The notes under the pieces were generated by a model, which was not told where the DNA came from, did no database searches, and worked only from the letters and a program-made list of their open reading frames with translations. 45,333 bases of DNA from Mogibacterium sp. (GTDB taxonomy: Bacteria; Bacillota; Clostridia; Peptostreptococcales; Anaerovoracaceae), in NCBI GenBank assembly GCA_017515425.1, contig JAFWFU010000039.1:1-45333 (forward strand), in the 5' to 3' direction. Shown piece after piece: positions 1-7,691 of this stretch; positions within the stretch are counted from its first letter, which is position 1, and each line of letters opens with the position of its first letter. A program made the translations under genes and the position numbers.

Positions 1-327
1 AATAGAGTCTCAGGGGCGGGCTGAAACGAGCGCCTTACAACAAACGTTAGGAGTCAAGCAAAAACTCCACAATAAGTTGACACTATCATAGCAAATCTTC
101 CGATTGCACGGATTAGACGGATTATGATAAAATTTGTGTACAGTAAAGTTGTTGCCGATGTTTCCGTTTTGCGCATTCCTTTCTTTGGCGCATCTATCAT
201 ATTGAGAAATATATGGAAACAACGGAAACAGTTATAAAATAAGATGCAATAGGTGGATTAAATCCTTAAGTATGCTTCATATTCTAAATGATTAACAGAA
301 AGATAATTATTGAGAAGGAAGACTAAC
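1..327. other. no gene recognised
   Basis: I see no convincing coding sequence here. Short open frames exist but have no ribosome binding site and resemble no family I know. It is AT-rich sequence upstream of the surface-protein gene and probably holds its promoter. A TTGACA occurs at 77-82, but no good -10 lies at the right distance. Confidence 0.4.
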
Positions 328-409
328 GGTTGTTCCGATATGTTTCATATCGGAGCAACCACCATACGTAAGGAAATCGCTAGAGGGATTATCTCCGGCG
401 ATTTTCCTT
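328..409 (+). promoter_or_regulatory. two tandem hairpins in the leader of the surface-protein gene
   Basis: Positions 328-342 and 346-360 form a 15-bp stem (GGTTGTTCCGATATG with CATATCGGAGCAACC, one G-U pair) closed by a 3-nt loop. A second stem pairs 370-380 with 398-409 (AAGGAAATCGC with GCGATTTTCCTT). Neither is followed by a U-run, so they are not simple terminators. They lie 40-120 nt before the start codon and could stabilise the mRNA or control translation. I do not recognise a known riboswitch class. Confidence 0.5.
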
Positions 410-451
410 AGAGAAGATAGACCGCCGAGAGGCTTGAGAGAGGTTGAATTT

Positions 452-1681
452 ATGATGTTTAAAAGTATGTTTAAGAGAATATTGTCCACAGTCATCACGA
501 TAGCGGTGGTGTTTAGCTTTATACCTTTGACAGGCGGACTAGCCTATGCCGCGTCCAAGAACCCAGCTGCGCCGGTAATCACATCCGCTAAGGAAACATC
601 CAAAGTGGAAGACGATTTTAAGAGGGTCACTGTCAAATGGAAGAAAGCCAAGAACGCACAGAAATACCAAGTGGCTATCCGATCCGAGAAGAAAAAGTGG
701 GTAAAGGAAAAAACCGTCAAAAAGAGCAAGGCAAATAAAAAGAAATACACCAAGAAGAAAAAGTACAGGGTAGTTGCCAAAGGCGGAAAATACGTCGTCT
801 ACAGCTACAAATATAGCTATTCTATCAAAGGGGAGACTGAGAAGAGATCCTTTAATCTTATAGACGGCGTCACGTTTGGACGCTGGGCAGATACAGTTCT
901 CAAGCCGATGACCACATATACGATTGCTGTTAGAAGTGTGAACGGGAACAAATACAGTGCGTGGAAAACCGTCAAGATGAAAACGGGTCACAGCCACCAA
1001 GAGACTAAGAAAATTACTAAGCCCGGAGCCTCGCTGACGATGAAGTTCGGTGGGAACTCTCTTAGGGTAACCATCGGAACTCAAATTACCTTACCTGTTC
1101 CAAAGTCGAGCAAGGGAGCGATAGAAGCAGAAGGCATTAGCCTCATACCGTCCAAGATTGAACGCTACGCCGAATACTATAACGACGGTAGATTTATCGA
1201 AGATATAACCGTAGAGGGCAAGACTGCGGACGGGCTAGATGCGTGGTGGAATATTGAAACAGAAAGTGGCGTGGTAAGAAGAGTCCACTTTAGTAGGAAG
1301 CACCCGACCTTCAATGCCGACGGCAGCAAGTACAGCTTTACCACTAACGCCGGCTCCGGCTATGGGCCTAATGGATTTGTAGGAAGAACCAAAGCAGAAG
1401 TCAGTGATCCGAATACAACCATTGCATGGACGCTTGACGGTGCAGAACCTAAACCCGGACAGGCAGATAAGTCAATAGATTCAAGTGAATATCCCTTCGG
1501 TCAGATAATGGTAAAATTTGCTCCGTTTAGCGGAAGCGTACAGGTGCGTGGAACATCAGTACAGGGACGACTAAGCAATATCTGGCCTGAGCTGACAACT
1601 ACATTCGACAGATGCGAATGGATAAGAGTCTATAACGGCGACACCATAGTCGAAGAAACATTTATGTGTGATGGGTATTAG
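452..1681 (+). CDS. secreted Fn3-like surface protein, C-terminally truncated by frameshift
   Basis: The product is a 409-residue exported protein of unknown ligand. The start ATG at 452 follows AGAGAGG at 435-441; an in-frame TTG at 434 is less likely. Residues 1-33 form a signal peptide: KR near residue 9, a hydrophobic stretch STVITIAVVFSFIPL, and a cleavage site after AYA. The mature part starts with a fibronectin type III-like domain, with an early KVEDDFKRVTVKWKKAKNA strand and a later TTYTIAVRSVNG strand. It carries a very Lys-rich insertion (KKSKANKKKYTKKKKY). The remaining 200 residues resemble no domain I can name. The frame stops at 1679-1681, but a bacterial Ig-like (Big_2) segment continues in another frame just downstream. 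The native protein was therefore longer and was probably a cell-surface or adhesion protein. Whether the truncated product is still made and exported cannot be told. Confidence 0.7.
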   Translation: MMFKSMFKRILSTVITIAVVFSFIPLTGGLAYAASKNPAAPVITSAKETSKVEDDFKRVTVKWKKAKNAQKYQVAIRSEKKKWVKEKTVKKSKANKKKYTKKKKYRVVAKGGKYVVYSYKYSYSIKGETEKRSFNLIDGVTFGRWADTVLKPMTTYTIAVRSVNGNKYSAWKTVKMKTGHSHQETKKITKPGASLTMKFGGNSLRVTIGTQITLPVPKSSKGAIEAEGISLIPSKIERYAEYYNDGRFIEDITVEGKTADGLDAWWNIETESGVVRRVHFSRKHPTFNADGSKYSFTTNAGSGYGPNGFVGRTKAEVSDPNTTIAWTLDGAEPKPGQADKSIDSSEYPFGQIMVKFAPFSGSVQVRGTSVQGRLSNIWPELTTTFDRCEWIRVYNGDTIVEETFMCDGY

Positions 1682-1848
1682 ACGTTAAAAAGGTCAGATG
1701 GTATACATCAAACAAGGCTGTGGCGAAAGTAGATGAAAAGACGGGCAAGGTGACATTCGTCTCTGCCGGGAACTGCCAGATATGGCAAAGGCGTATAACG
1801 GCAAGAATAGTGAAAAAAATATCCGTCGTTGTAACCGTTCCGCAAAAG
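1675..1848 (+). pseudogene. frameshifted Big_2 (bacterial Ig-like) domain relic, tail of the preceding gene
   Basis: Reading from 1675 in the frame one base back gives VLDVKKVRWYTSNKAV followed by AKVDEKTGKVTFVSAGNC. This is the classic Big_2 pattern (W-x-S-N-x-x-V-A-x-V-D ... G-x-V-x-x-V-x-A-G). Near 1780 the similarity moves to another frame (AKAYNGKNSEK) and then returns for KISVVVTV. At least three indels therefore separate this tail from the intact upstream reading frame. Confidence 0.7.
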
Positions 1849-1928
1849 ATCTCTCGACTACGCTCATAATGACAACACGGTTGCTCAATGTAAGTGTTTG
1901 TCATTCTGAACGAAGTGAAGAATCTTTT
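1844..1928. repeat. dispersed imperfect palindrome (GTCATTCTGAACGAAG family), copy 1
   Basis: The arm at 1844-1875 (AAAAGATCTCTCGACTACGC...) is an imperfect reverse complement of the arm at 1898-1928, which contains TTGTCATTCTGAACGAAG and ends in AATCTTTT. A related copy lies at 32306-32377. Such TGTCATTCTGAGC-type palindromes are scattered in intergenic DNA of many bacteria. This looks like a small non-coding mobile or REP/MITE-like repeat. Here it has landed at the decayed 3' end of the surface-protein gene. Confidence 0.65.
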
Positions 1929-1965
1929 ATAAGCCTTGCAATCAGGTATTGTCAATAATTATAAG

Positions 1966-2000
1966 CGGTCTGTAGATATAATTCGCAGACCGTTTGTTGT
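1966..2000 (+). terminator. probable rho-independent terminator
   Basis: CGGTCTG (1966-1972) pairs with CAGACCG (1986-1992) across a 13-nt loop, and the tail is TTTGTTGTT. The 3' half is also part of the 49-bp repeat that recurs at 14596. Confidence 0.45.
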
Positions 2001-2030
2001 TATGAATATGTGGGCGTCTGCTCTAAAGAT
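1982..2030. repeat. 49-bp direct repeat, left copy
   Basis: The run from TTCGCAGACCG to CTCTAAAGAT recurs at 14596-14644 with only a few changes. The two copies are in the same orientation and bracket the whole DUF1016/Fic/Tn916-like segment. This suggests the island arrived at one locus, or that one copy was carried along during assembly of the region. Confidence 0.7.
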
Positions 2031-2125
2031 CATGAGTGCCTCTACATAGTATATGCATGACAAGTATGCTAATATGTAGAGAAAGTATAATTGATGAGAA
2101 GGAGTCTGGTTCGTAATGGCGTAAT

Positions 2126-2360
2126 ATGAGAAGATTCTATGAGGAGTGGAAAGAAGATATCGAAGTGCCAGAGCAAGAATCTCCTGTTTTGGAAATTGCA
2201 ATTTCCAAAATGTACGATAGCCTCCCAGCTGCAATTTCCAGATATAGATGCAGATAGTTTTCTTGGCATCGGATTTACACATCATTGCCACATTCTAGCA
2301 AAATGCAAAGAACGAGAGGAGCGCATATTCTATATTCAAAAAAGCGCACAATTGTCCTGA
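2126..2360 (+). pseudogene. DUF1016 (YhcG-type PDDEXK nuclease) N-terminal relic
   Basis: Frame 2126-2258 reads MRRFYEEWKEDIEV and ends in LPAAISRYRCR-stop. The next frame over, to 2360, reads FLGIGFTHHCHILAK, then EERIFYIQKSAQLS and a stop. RRFYEEW and IGFTHH-x-x-IL-x-K...ER-x-FYI are hallmarks of the DUF1016 N-terminal domain, which in intact genes is followed by a PDDEXK nuclease. Intact family members have about 340 residues; only some 80 codons survive here. A frameshift lies near 2245 and a stop codon precedes the ATG. These genes are typical island passengers. Confidence 0.7.
2187..2210. repeat. 24-bp perfect palindrome inside the DUF1016 relic
   Basis: The run from TTTTGGAAATTG to CAATTTCCAAAA is an exact palindrome with no loop. 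A partial echo, CTGCAATTTCCAG, follows at about 2230. It overlaps the former coding sequence (codons for VLEIAISK), so it may be coincidental or a protein-binding site gained after decay. Confidence 0.6.
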
Positions 2361-2462
2361 ATGCTATAGAAGTGCTGCTTGCAAAAATTTAATTTAATAG
2401 TTTCATTCATATAAAAGCAAAGATTATACTAAATAAAACACATCGATCCTCAGGAGGTCATT

Positions 2463-3599
2463 ATGGGAGACAAAACAACAAATAAAACAGGCAATTTGAA
2501 TACCGATCCCTTTGAGGAGTATCGCCGCGCAACCGACCCGGATAAGCGAGAGCGGAGCTATGCCTGGTCGACGGCTATCGGACTTCAAGCGGTGGATGGC
2601 CTGGAAACATCCGACTACCTAAAAGAAGTGGCAAAAAGAAATATCGAGGGTGAAATTACGATCGATGAAGCAAAAGCTCTGATCGAATCGTATTACAAAA
2701 CAGACCGCAAGAAGGAAAAGCTTGTCACAGAGGAAGGTGATACTGTCTCTCCCCGCATCTCCGAAATGATATCGGAACAAGGCTTTACTTTTTCTGCCGC
2801 GCAGTATTTGTCGATTCATAAGCGCCTGTTTGAAGGCGTTTATAAGCACGCCGGGAAGATTCGCGATTATAATATCACCAAGAAAGAATGGGTGCTCGAT
2901 GGCGATACCGTATTGTACGGTGGATGGAGTGAACTGCGCGAAACACTTGAGTATGACCTTTCACAGGAAAAAGCGTTTAATTATTCTGGGCTTTCTATGG
3001 ATGGAATTATAAAACATCTCGCGCTTTTCGTTTCCCACTTGTGGCAGATCCATGTTTTCGGTGAGGGCAATACGAGAACGACAGCTGTTTTCTTCATAAA
3101 GTATTTGCGGTCGCTCGGGTTTGATGTGACCAATAATATTTTCGAAAAGAACGCATGGTATTTCCGCAACGCTATGGTTCGCGCCAATTACAACAACTTG
3201 AAAAAAGGCGTTCACGAAACGTCTGAATATCTCGAATTGTTTTTGAGAAATCTCTTACTTGGCGAGAATAATCCGCTGCAAAACAGGACGATGCACATCA
3301 GTGCAGCGATTAAACAGGACTCTGAAATCGCCAAACAGGACTCTGGTGATATTAAACAGGACTTTGACAGATTGATAAGCGCAGGTGTTTCCGTTCGATC
3401 AGCGAACAACATTTTGAAACTCATAAATCGTTTTGGATTTGATACAGCATTTGGAAGAACAGATATAGCAAGAGAACTGGGGATTACCAAATCTCCGGCA
3501 TCAGAGATCCTGAACAAACTTTTGTCAATTGGAGCAATTGTTCCTGTGACAGGTGCGGGTAAAGGGAAATATCAATTTCACTCGCAGTTTTTCAAATAA
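2463..3599 (+). CDS. Fic-domain protein with VbhA-like N-terminus and winged-helix C-terminus
   Basis: A 378-residue Fic-family enzyme; the family usually transfers AMP from ATP to a hydroxyl of a target protein. The start follows CAGGAGGT at 2451-2458. Residues about 35-80 resemble the VbhA antitoxin-type domain (GLETSDYL, then IEGEITIDEAKALIESYY). I see no clear [ST]xxxE inhibitory helix motif. The Fic core carries H197-V-F-G-E201-G-N203-T-R205-T-T-A208. The catalytic His and the phosphate-binding GN-x-R are kept, but the last Arg of the canonical HxFx(D/E)GNxRxxR is Ala. A short KQDS repeat (KQDSEIA, KQDSGDI) links to a winged helix at about 330-375 (RTDIARELGITKS...ASEILNKLLSIGAI), suggesting DNA binding or autoregulation. 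It stands alone beside the mobile element, and its target is unknown. Confidence 0.85.
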   Translation: MGDKTTNKTGNLNTDPFEEYRRATDPDKRERSYAWSTAIGLQAVDGLETSDYLKEVAKRNIEGEITIDEAKALIESYYKTDRKKEKLVTEEGDTVSPRISEMISEQGFTFSAAQYLSIHKRLFEGVYKHAGKIRDYNITKKEWVLDGDTVLYGGWSELRETLEYDLSQEKAFNYSGLSMDGIIKHLALFVSHLWQIHVFGEGNTRTTAVFFIKYLRSLGFDVTNNIFEKNAWYFRNAMVRANYNNLKKGVHETSEYLELFLRNLLLGENNPLQNRTMHISAAIKQDSEIAKQDSGDIKQDFDRLISAGVSVRSANNILKLINRFGFDTAFGRTDIARELGITKSPASEILNKLLSIGAIVPVTGAGKGKYQFHSQFFK

Positions 3600-3638
3600 G
3601 ATTCTCAATAGGAGCATATCAAGGGCTTTGCATGTTTG

Positions 3639-3656
3639 TTGTTGAATTTTTATAAA
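3639..3656. repeat. putative attachment site, left (18-bp direct repeat)
   Basis: TTGTTGAATTTTTATAAA is identical to 14546-14563. Its T-run followed by A-run composition matches the AT-rich target preference of Tn916-type integrases. It lies 138 bp outside the arm sites next to int. Confidence 0.65.
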
Positions 3657-3794
3657 CATTCAACCACTGTTTCAGCTAATTTCTTAAAAGTTCTCGTATG
3701 CTGGTAAAGCCTGATATTACAGGCGTTTCCGGCATTTTGCTTTTCGGAAGAATCTCACAAATATGCTTAAATCCTCTTGCCATTTCGCTTTGAA

Positions 3795-3818
3795 AAGTAG
3801 TAAGCAAGTAGTAAATTC
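3795..3818. promoter_or_regulatory. integrase arm-type (DR2-like) sites, left end
   Basis: AAGTAGTAAGC (3795-3805) and AAGTAGTAAATTC (3806-3818) are direct repeats offset by exactly 11 bp. The second closely matches the arm-site core GAGTAGTAAATTC that I recall for the Tn916 integrase N-terminal domain. A matching pair lies at 14474-14497. Confidence 0.65.
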
Positions 3819-3828
3819 CCGCCATCCT

Positions 3829-5022
3829 TCACGCTGTCAATCGCTTCATTTCAGCCCTCGCGGAGTCAAACGAAGCGTGTGCGTAGTAGTTCAGCGTCAT
3901 GGTGATGTTCGCGTGACCCATGATGTACTGCAAGGCTTTGGGATTGATGCCCGCATTGGCTAAATTGGTGCAAAAGGTGTGACGCAGGACATGGGCTGAA
4001 AACATCTTCGGCAAAGGCGTTTCGTGGCACTTATTGTACTTCTTAGCAAGATTGAGAAGCGTCATGGCGTAGTTTGATGCTGTCTTGGGGTAACCGTCAC
4101 GCTTCAGAAACAGGAAATCGGTATAGCCCTCAATGATGACGGGCATTACTTTTTTCCGGTTGTCCCGCACTCGCAGAAACGCCTGATAGACATTCTCGCT
4201 CATGTGGATCTGGCGTATGCCGCTTTTGGTCTTGGGGGTGGAAATGTAGTAGCCCTTTTCCTTACAGCGTAATAGCTGGTGGTCTACATGGATTTTACGT
4301 TCCTCAAAGTCCACATCGGCGGCGGTCAATCCGCACAGCTCGGAAATGCGAAGTCCTGTTCCCAGCAGTATCACGATCTCGTCATAGTATTTGCAGTAGA
4401 CGCTATCGTTTTTGACAAAGGATAACAGGCTTTCTTCCTGCTCCGGGGTAAGAGGTTCCTTCGGCTCCGTGTCGTCCTCCAATACATCGGTGATCGGGAA
4501 ATCAAACGGATTTTTACGCACACAATCGTTTTGTATCGCTGTGTAAAACGCGGCGTTCAGGGATCGCTTGTCGTTGCGGATGGTGCTGAACGCAACTCCC
4601 TTTTCCCTCATTCTGAGCGCCCACTCTTTCGCGTCTGACATTTTCACGCTGTCGATGGGGCAGGCTCCGATGGGATCTTCTTTCAGCATACGCATGAGGC
4701 GGCTGCGGCTCACGGTGGTATTGTATTTCACATTCCCGCGGTGGCGTATCTGCTGCGCGTATAGCTCGCAGACGGTCATCTTCTTGCCGAGGGTATCTAT
4801 CCCGTCGTCGATATCCCGCCGTATCTCCTGTTCCTTTTCCCTTAGAGAAATATCCTCCCGTTTCCCTGCGGGCGTCTTATCCGTAGGGACAATCTTCCAC
4901 GAATAGACAAACTGCGGCTTGCCAAAGGCGTCAACATATTTGTAAGCATATCTTCCGTCTTTTCTCTGGATCTCTCCTGACCGCAAAATGCGATTTTTGC
5001 TGTTTCGTCTCTTTTCTGACAT
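3829..5022 (-). CDS. int: Tn916-family tyrosine integrase
   Basis: A 397-residue tyrosine recombinase that excises and integrates the element; Tn916 Int has about 405 residues. The start at 5022 follows GGAAAGGAGC and gives the family N-terminus MSEKRR...; a longer frame to 5106 lacks support. Residues 1-75 form the arm-binding domain (SGEIQRKDGRYAYKY, FVYSWKIV), residues about 80-180 the SAM-like core-binding domain, and residues about 190-395 the catalytic domain. The catalytic residues are present: R225 in GTGLRISEL, K264/K266 in TPKTKSG, H344 and R347 in HVLRHTF, H370 in GHANIT, and the tyrosine pair 379-380 in LNYYAHA. It is preceded by xis and followed by the arm sites and element end, exactly the layout of the int end of Tn916. 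It appears intact. Confidence 0.95.
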   Translation of the reverse strand: MSEKRRNSKNRILRSGEIQRKDGRYAYKYVDAFGKPQFVYSWKIVPTDKTPAGKREDISLREKEQEIRRDIDDGIDTLGKKMTVCELYAQQIRHRGNVKYNTTVSRSRLMRMLKEDPIGACPIDSVKMSDAKEWALRMREKGVAFSTIRNDKRSLNAAFYTAIQNDCVRKNPFDFPITDVLEDDTEPKEPLTPEQEESLLSFVKNDSVYCKYYDEIVILLGTGLRISELCGLTAADVDFEERKIHVDHQLLRCKEKGYYISTPKTKSGIRQIHMSENVYQAFLRVRDNRKKVMPVIIEGYTDFLFLKRDGYPKTASNYAMTLLNLAKKYNKCHETPLPKMFSAHVLRHTFCTNLANAGINPKALQYIMGHANITMTLNYYAHASFDSARAEMKRLTA

Positions 5023-5109
5023 TTTAAAATGCTCCTTTCCTTCAGACGGAAAGAGCCCTGATATGCCGATTGCCATTATAGCACATACAGGGCTCGACTT
5101 CCACATTTT

Positions 5110-5319
5110 TTATATCGCGTCCAGACTGTCTATCACCTTTTCAAACTGCTTGCGCTTGATTTGAATACGGTTGCCGTTCATAATGACCCAGCCAGCGGCG
5201 GGGTTTTCTTCCGCCAATTTCCGCAGCTTGTTCTCGCCTATGCGGAAATAGCGAGACGCCTCCTCGATAGTAAGCGTATATTTTTCCCAGATGGGAATAT
5301 CTGTCTTATTCAAAATCAT
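5110..5319 (-). CDS. xis: Tn916-type excisionase
   Basis: A 69-residue DNA-bending protein that directs the integrase toward excision. The start at 5319 follows GGAGGAAGGAG with ideal spacing. The sequence [20 protein letters not shown], then [15 protein letters not shown] and [14 protein letters not shown], is nearly that of Tn916 Xis, a winged-helix MerR-like fold. It ends 87 bp before int on the same strand, so the two are probably co-transcribed. Its start overlaps the end of the parB-like gene by 14 bp, suggesting a parB-xis-int transcript. Intact as far as can be seen. Confidence 0.93.
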   Translation of the reverse strand: MILNKTDIPIWEKYTLTIEEASRYFRIGENKLRKLAEENPAAGWVIMNGNRIQIKRKQFEKVIDSLDAI

Positions 5320-6195
5320 CTCCTTCCTCCAATTTGAGAATATATTGTTTCGGTTCCTGCATGACTTCAATGACCTGAGCCTTGTAGTCCGGCTTTTCCA
5401 ATAAGTCGGGGAAATTGTCAAAGAGAACGTCGCAGCATTCAATCATATTTCGCGCCACATAACGCAGGCTTACCATCGCCGAGTCCTCGTCGGCACGTTT
5501 GGGTTCCTTCATATCCTCGTAACTTTTGTCGATTGCCGCGTAAGCCTGTTGCCAGCGCTTCGTATTGTTAGCTTTGGGCTTCTTTTCCGGGATTGCCCTG
5601 AGCTGTTCTGCTTTTTCCCGGCGTTCCTCCGGCGAAGCGCGGGCGACTGCTGCCACGTCGGTTTCACGAGGCTTAAACTTTCCAAGGAGCAGGTCGTTCT
5701 TAATGCCAGGAAGCACTTCTTCGGCGGCGTCAACTCCCTGAGCATACCAATCCGCTCGCATCACATAGCTCTCGCTGGTATTTGTTTCGGTTGCAATACG
5801 AGAACGTGTTCCATGTCACTTTCGCGGGGTAAAGTGTACTGATTGCCAAGATCAAATGTTGCGTGCTTCTCGGCAGCGTAACGCTGTCCAATCAGGTATT
5901 TCTTCTGCTGGGGCGTGAGGTTTCGCCGTCCGAGCTGGTTCTTGCAAATCCACGAGAGCGCTTCGTATTTATTGTTGAACGGTTTTTCATGGATGCGGAA
6001 CTCAATGTTCGGATGCTCCAGTGCGATGCGGTAGCGGTTATGACCGTCCACAATCGTGTTGTTCCACACGATGATAGGTGTCAGGACAAGCCCTTCCTCC
6101 AGGATGTTTTCTTCGAGCTGCGAAAGCTCGTCCTCGGTCAGAGGCGGGCACTTCGCCTCAAACTCCGGATCAATTACCAAAATGCGCTTCATCAT
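5306..6195 (-). pseudogene. ParB-like nuclease/partition protein, broken by a frameshift
   Basis: The 5' part (6195 to about 5812) encodes an N-terminal ParB domain: LVIDPEFEAKCPPLTEDEL, IIVWNNTIVDGHNRYRI with the ParB-type DGHNR box, then LTPQQKKYLIGQRY. At about 5812 the frame changes. The second frame continues in register with SRIATETNTSESYVMRADW and AAEEVLPGIKNDLL, then runs 150 residues to the stop at 5306. Joined, these make a roughly 290-residue protein like the ParB-domain proteins of Firmicutes conjugative elements. A TGA directly upstream in the second frame confines the shift to a few codons, and I see no slippery heptamer, so mutation or a sequencing error is more likely than programmed frameshifting. 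The start at 6195 follows GGAGG. It heads the parB-xis-int unit. Confidence 0.8.
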
Positions 6196-6266
6196 AATTC
6201 CTCCATTTCTTTTTAGATATATCGTTTGTTTTGTGATTTCCTGTTTTGCTGTGACGCTTTTGCGCG

Positions 6267-7364
6267 AAAATGTCCTCTCACCCTACAACGGACATTTTTA
6301 CGCCGAATGTCAGGTATCGTCTGAAAAAATGTTTGTTTTTTCTGACGGCAGCCAGGGCAGAAAACCGATTTCGAGGTGACGTAGGCTGAGTTCATTTCGT
6401 GATTTTCTGTTTGGCTGTACCGCTTTTGCGGCAAAATTGTCCTCCCACTTTTCAATGGACATTTTTTCGAGCTTTTTAATAACCCATCTGCTAAAATATT
6501 TTTTTGATAAGGCATAACGTTATGCCGGTCTGGAATTGTCCTCTCACCCTACAACGGACAATTTTTATGCGTTTGTGGGGTATCGCCTGAAAAAACTTTG
6601 CTTTTTGCTGACGGATGCCAGGGATGAAAACCAATTCCGCGGCGACGAAGGCTGAATTCATTTCCTGATTTTCTGTTTGGCTGTACCTCTTTGGCGGCGA
6701 GATCCTCCTCCCACTTTTCAATGGACATTTTTTCGAGCTTTTTCAACCGTCGACAAAATAGATTTTTGCTTTTTTAATAGTCCATGACGTAATGCTGTTC
6801 CGATCTTGCCCGAGTCCTCGGCAACACTACCTGCGGGAAATTCAAAACGGTGCGCTATGTCCGGAAGCCGGATTCTCTGGACGAGCTGACGATCGCCGGA
6901 GCAGAAAACCAATTTCAAGGTGACGAGGGCTGGGTTCATTTCCTGACCTCTTGTTTAGCTGACACTTTGAGAAGACTGAATTTCCGTATCCCTTTGCGGC
7001 GAGAATGTCCTCTCACCCTACAACGGACATTTTTTCGAGCTTTTTAAACCATCCGCATAAATTTTTATGCTTTTTTGATAGGTCATGACGTTATGCATTT
7101 CCGATTTTGCCCGTGCCCTCGGCAACACTGCCTTCGGAAAATTCAAAACAGCGCGCCATGTCCGAATACCGGAGTTTTCGGACGAGCTGACGGCTGCCGG
7201 AGCAAAAAACCGATTCCGAGGTGTCGAAAGCTGAGTTCATATTGTGTCCCCCTCACTTTTCAATGGACATTTTTTTGCATAATGTCAGGTATCGTCAGAT
7301 AAAAATTCTGATAGTCTATGGCGTTATGCGGCTATGAAATTCTCCTCCCACCCTACAACGGACA
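6267..7364. repeat. array of seven TGTCC-N14-GGACA hairpins plus four CATGACGTTATGC palindromes
   Basis: Seven dyads of 24 bp (25 in copy 6) lie at 6271, 6438, 6537, 6704, 7007, 7245 and 7341. They alternate between two loop types: A, with CTCACCCTACAAC, and B, with CCCACTTTTCAAT, in the order A-B-A-B-A-B-A. Copies 1 and 3 have perfect 8-9 bp stems. Start-to-start spacings are 167, 99, 167, 303, 238 and 96 bp, so the first two A-B pairs form a 266-bp higher-order repeat. About 50 bp after four of the dyads comes a second palindrome: a perfect GGCATAACGTTATGCC at 6511, with variants at 6782, 7082 and 7315. Minus-strand frames echo peptides such as KLEKMSIEKWEEDLAAK and KMSVVGWEENFIAA, but with stop codons in most copies. 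This 1.4-kb gap upstream of the parB-like gene has no intact gene. Confidence 0.7.
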
Positions 7365-7648
7365 TTTCTGGAAGCTTTTTTACCCATTGCCAAAAACTTT
7401 TTTGCTTTTTTCTGATGGTGCGAATCTGCTTGCTGACCGTTCCTATTGCAGGTCGGTGAAGGGCGTTTTCGCTTCGCAAAGCTTGATCGAGCAAGAAAAA
7501 AACACCGCCAAAGCAGACTATGACAGCGGTGCTGTTCGTCAGTCTGGCTTTGTACGGCGCTTGGCGGACTTCTAAGACAAGGCTGGATTTAGGGAAAACT
7601 GAGAAAGATACGTTTGTGGCAAGCAAGGTCTTTTGGAGCCAAAAGACA
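7365..7648. other. intergenic segment between the repeat array and the IS
   Basis: No convincing gene. A minus-strand frame runs through it into the IS end, but it has no start signal and no recognisable domain. CCGCCAA near 7506 can pair with TTGGCGG near 7562, giving a possible long-range hairpin. It is probably decayed element DNA. Confidence 0.3.
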
Positions 7649-7691
7649 GCGGGGCTGTCGCATTTGAATAAATGTGGCAGCCTCTTAACTT
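7649..7691 (+). repeat. IS inverted repeat, left
   Basis: 43 bp, an exact reverse complement of 9543-9585. It also folds on itself: GGCTGTCGCATTT pairs with AAATGTGGCAGCC across a 4-nt loop, with two G-U-type pairs. Each end is therefore a stem-loop as well as a terminal repeat and may also block read-through transcription. Confidence 0.9.

Noticed and set aside
6213-6939. Minus-strand frames of 65-100 codons in the hairpin array
   Set aside because: They overlap one another, lack ribosome binding sites, and the repeated peptide is interrupted by stops in most copies. Treated as repeat DNA, possibly a decayed coding repeat, not as genes.
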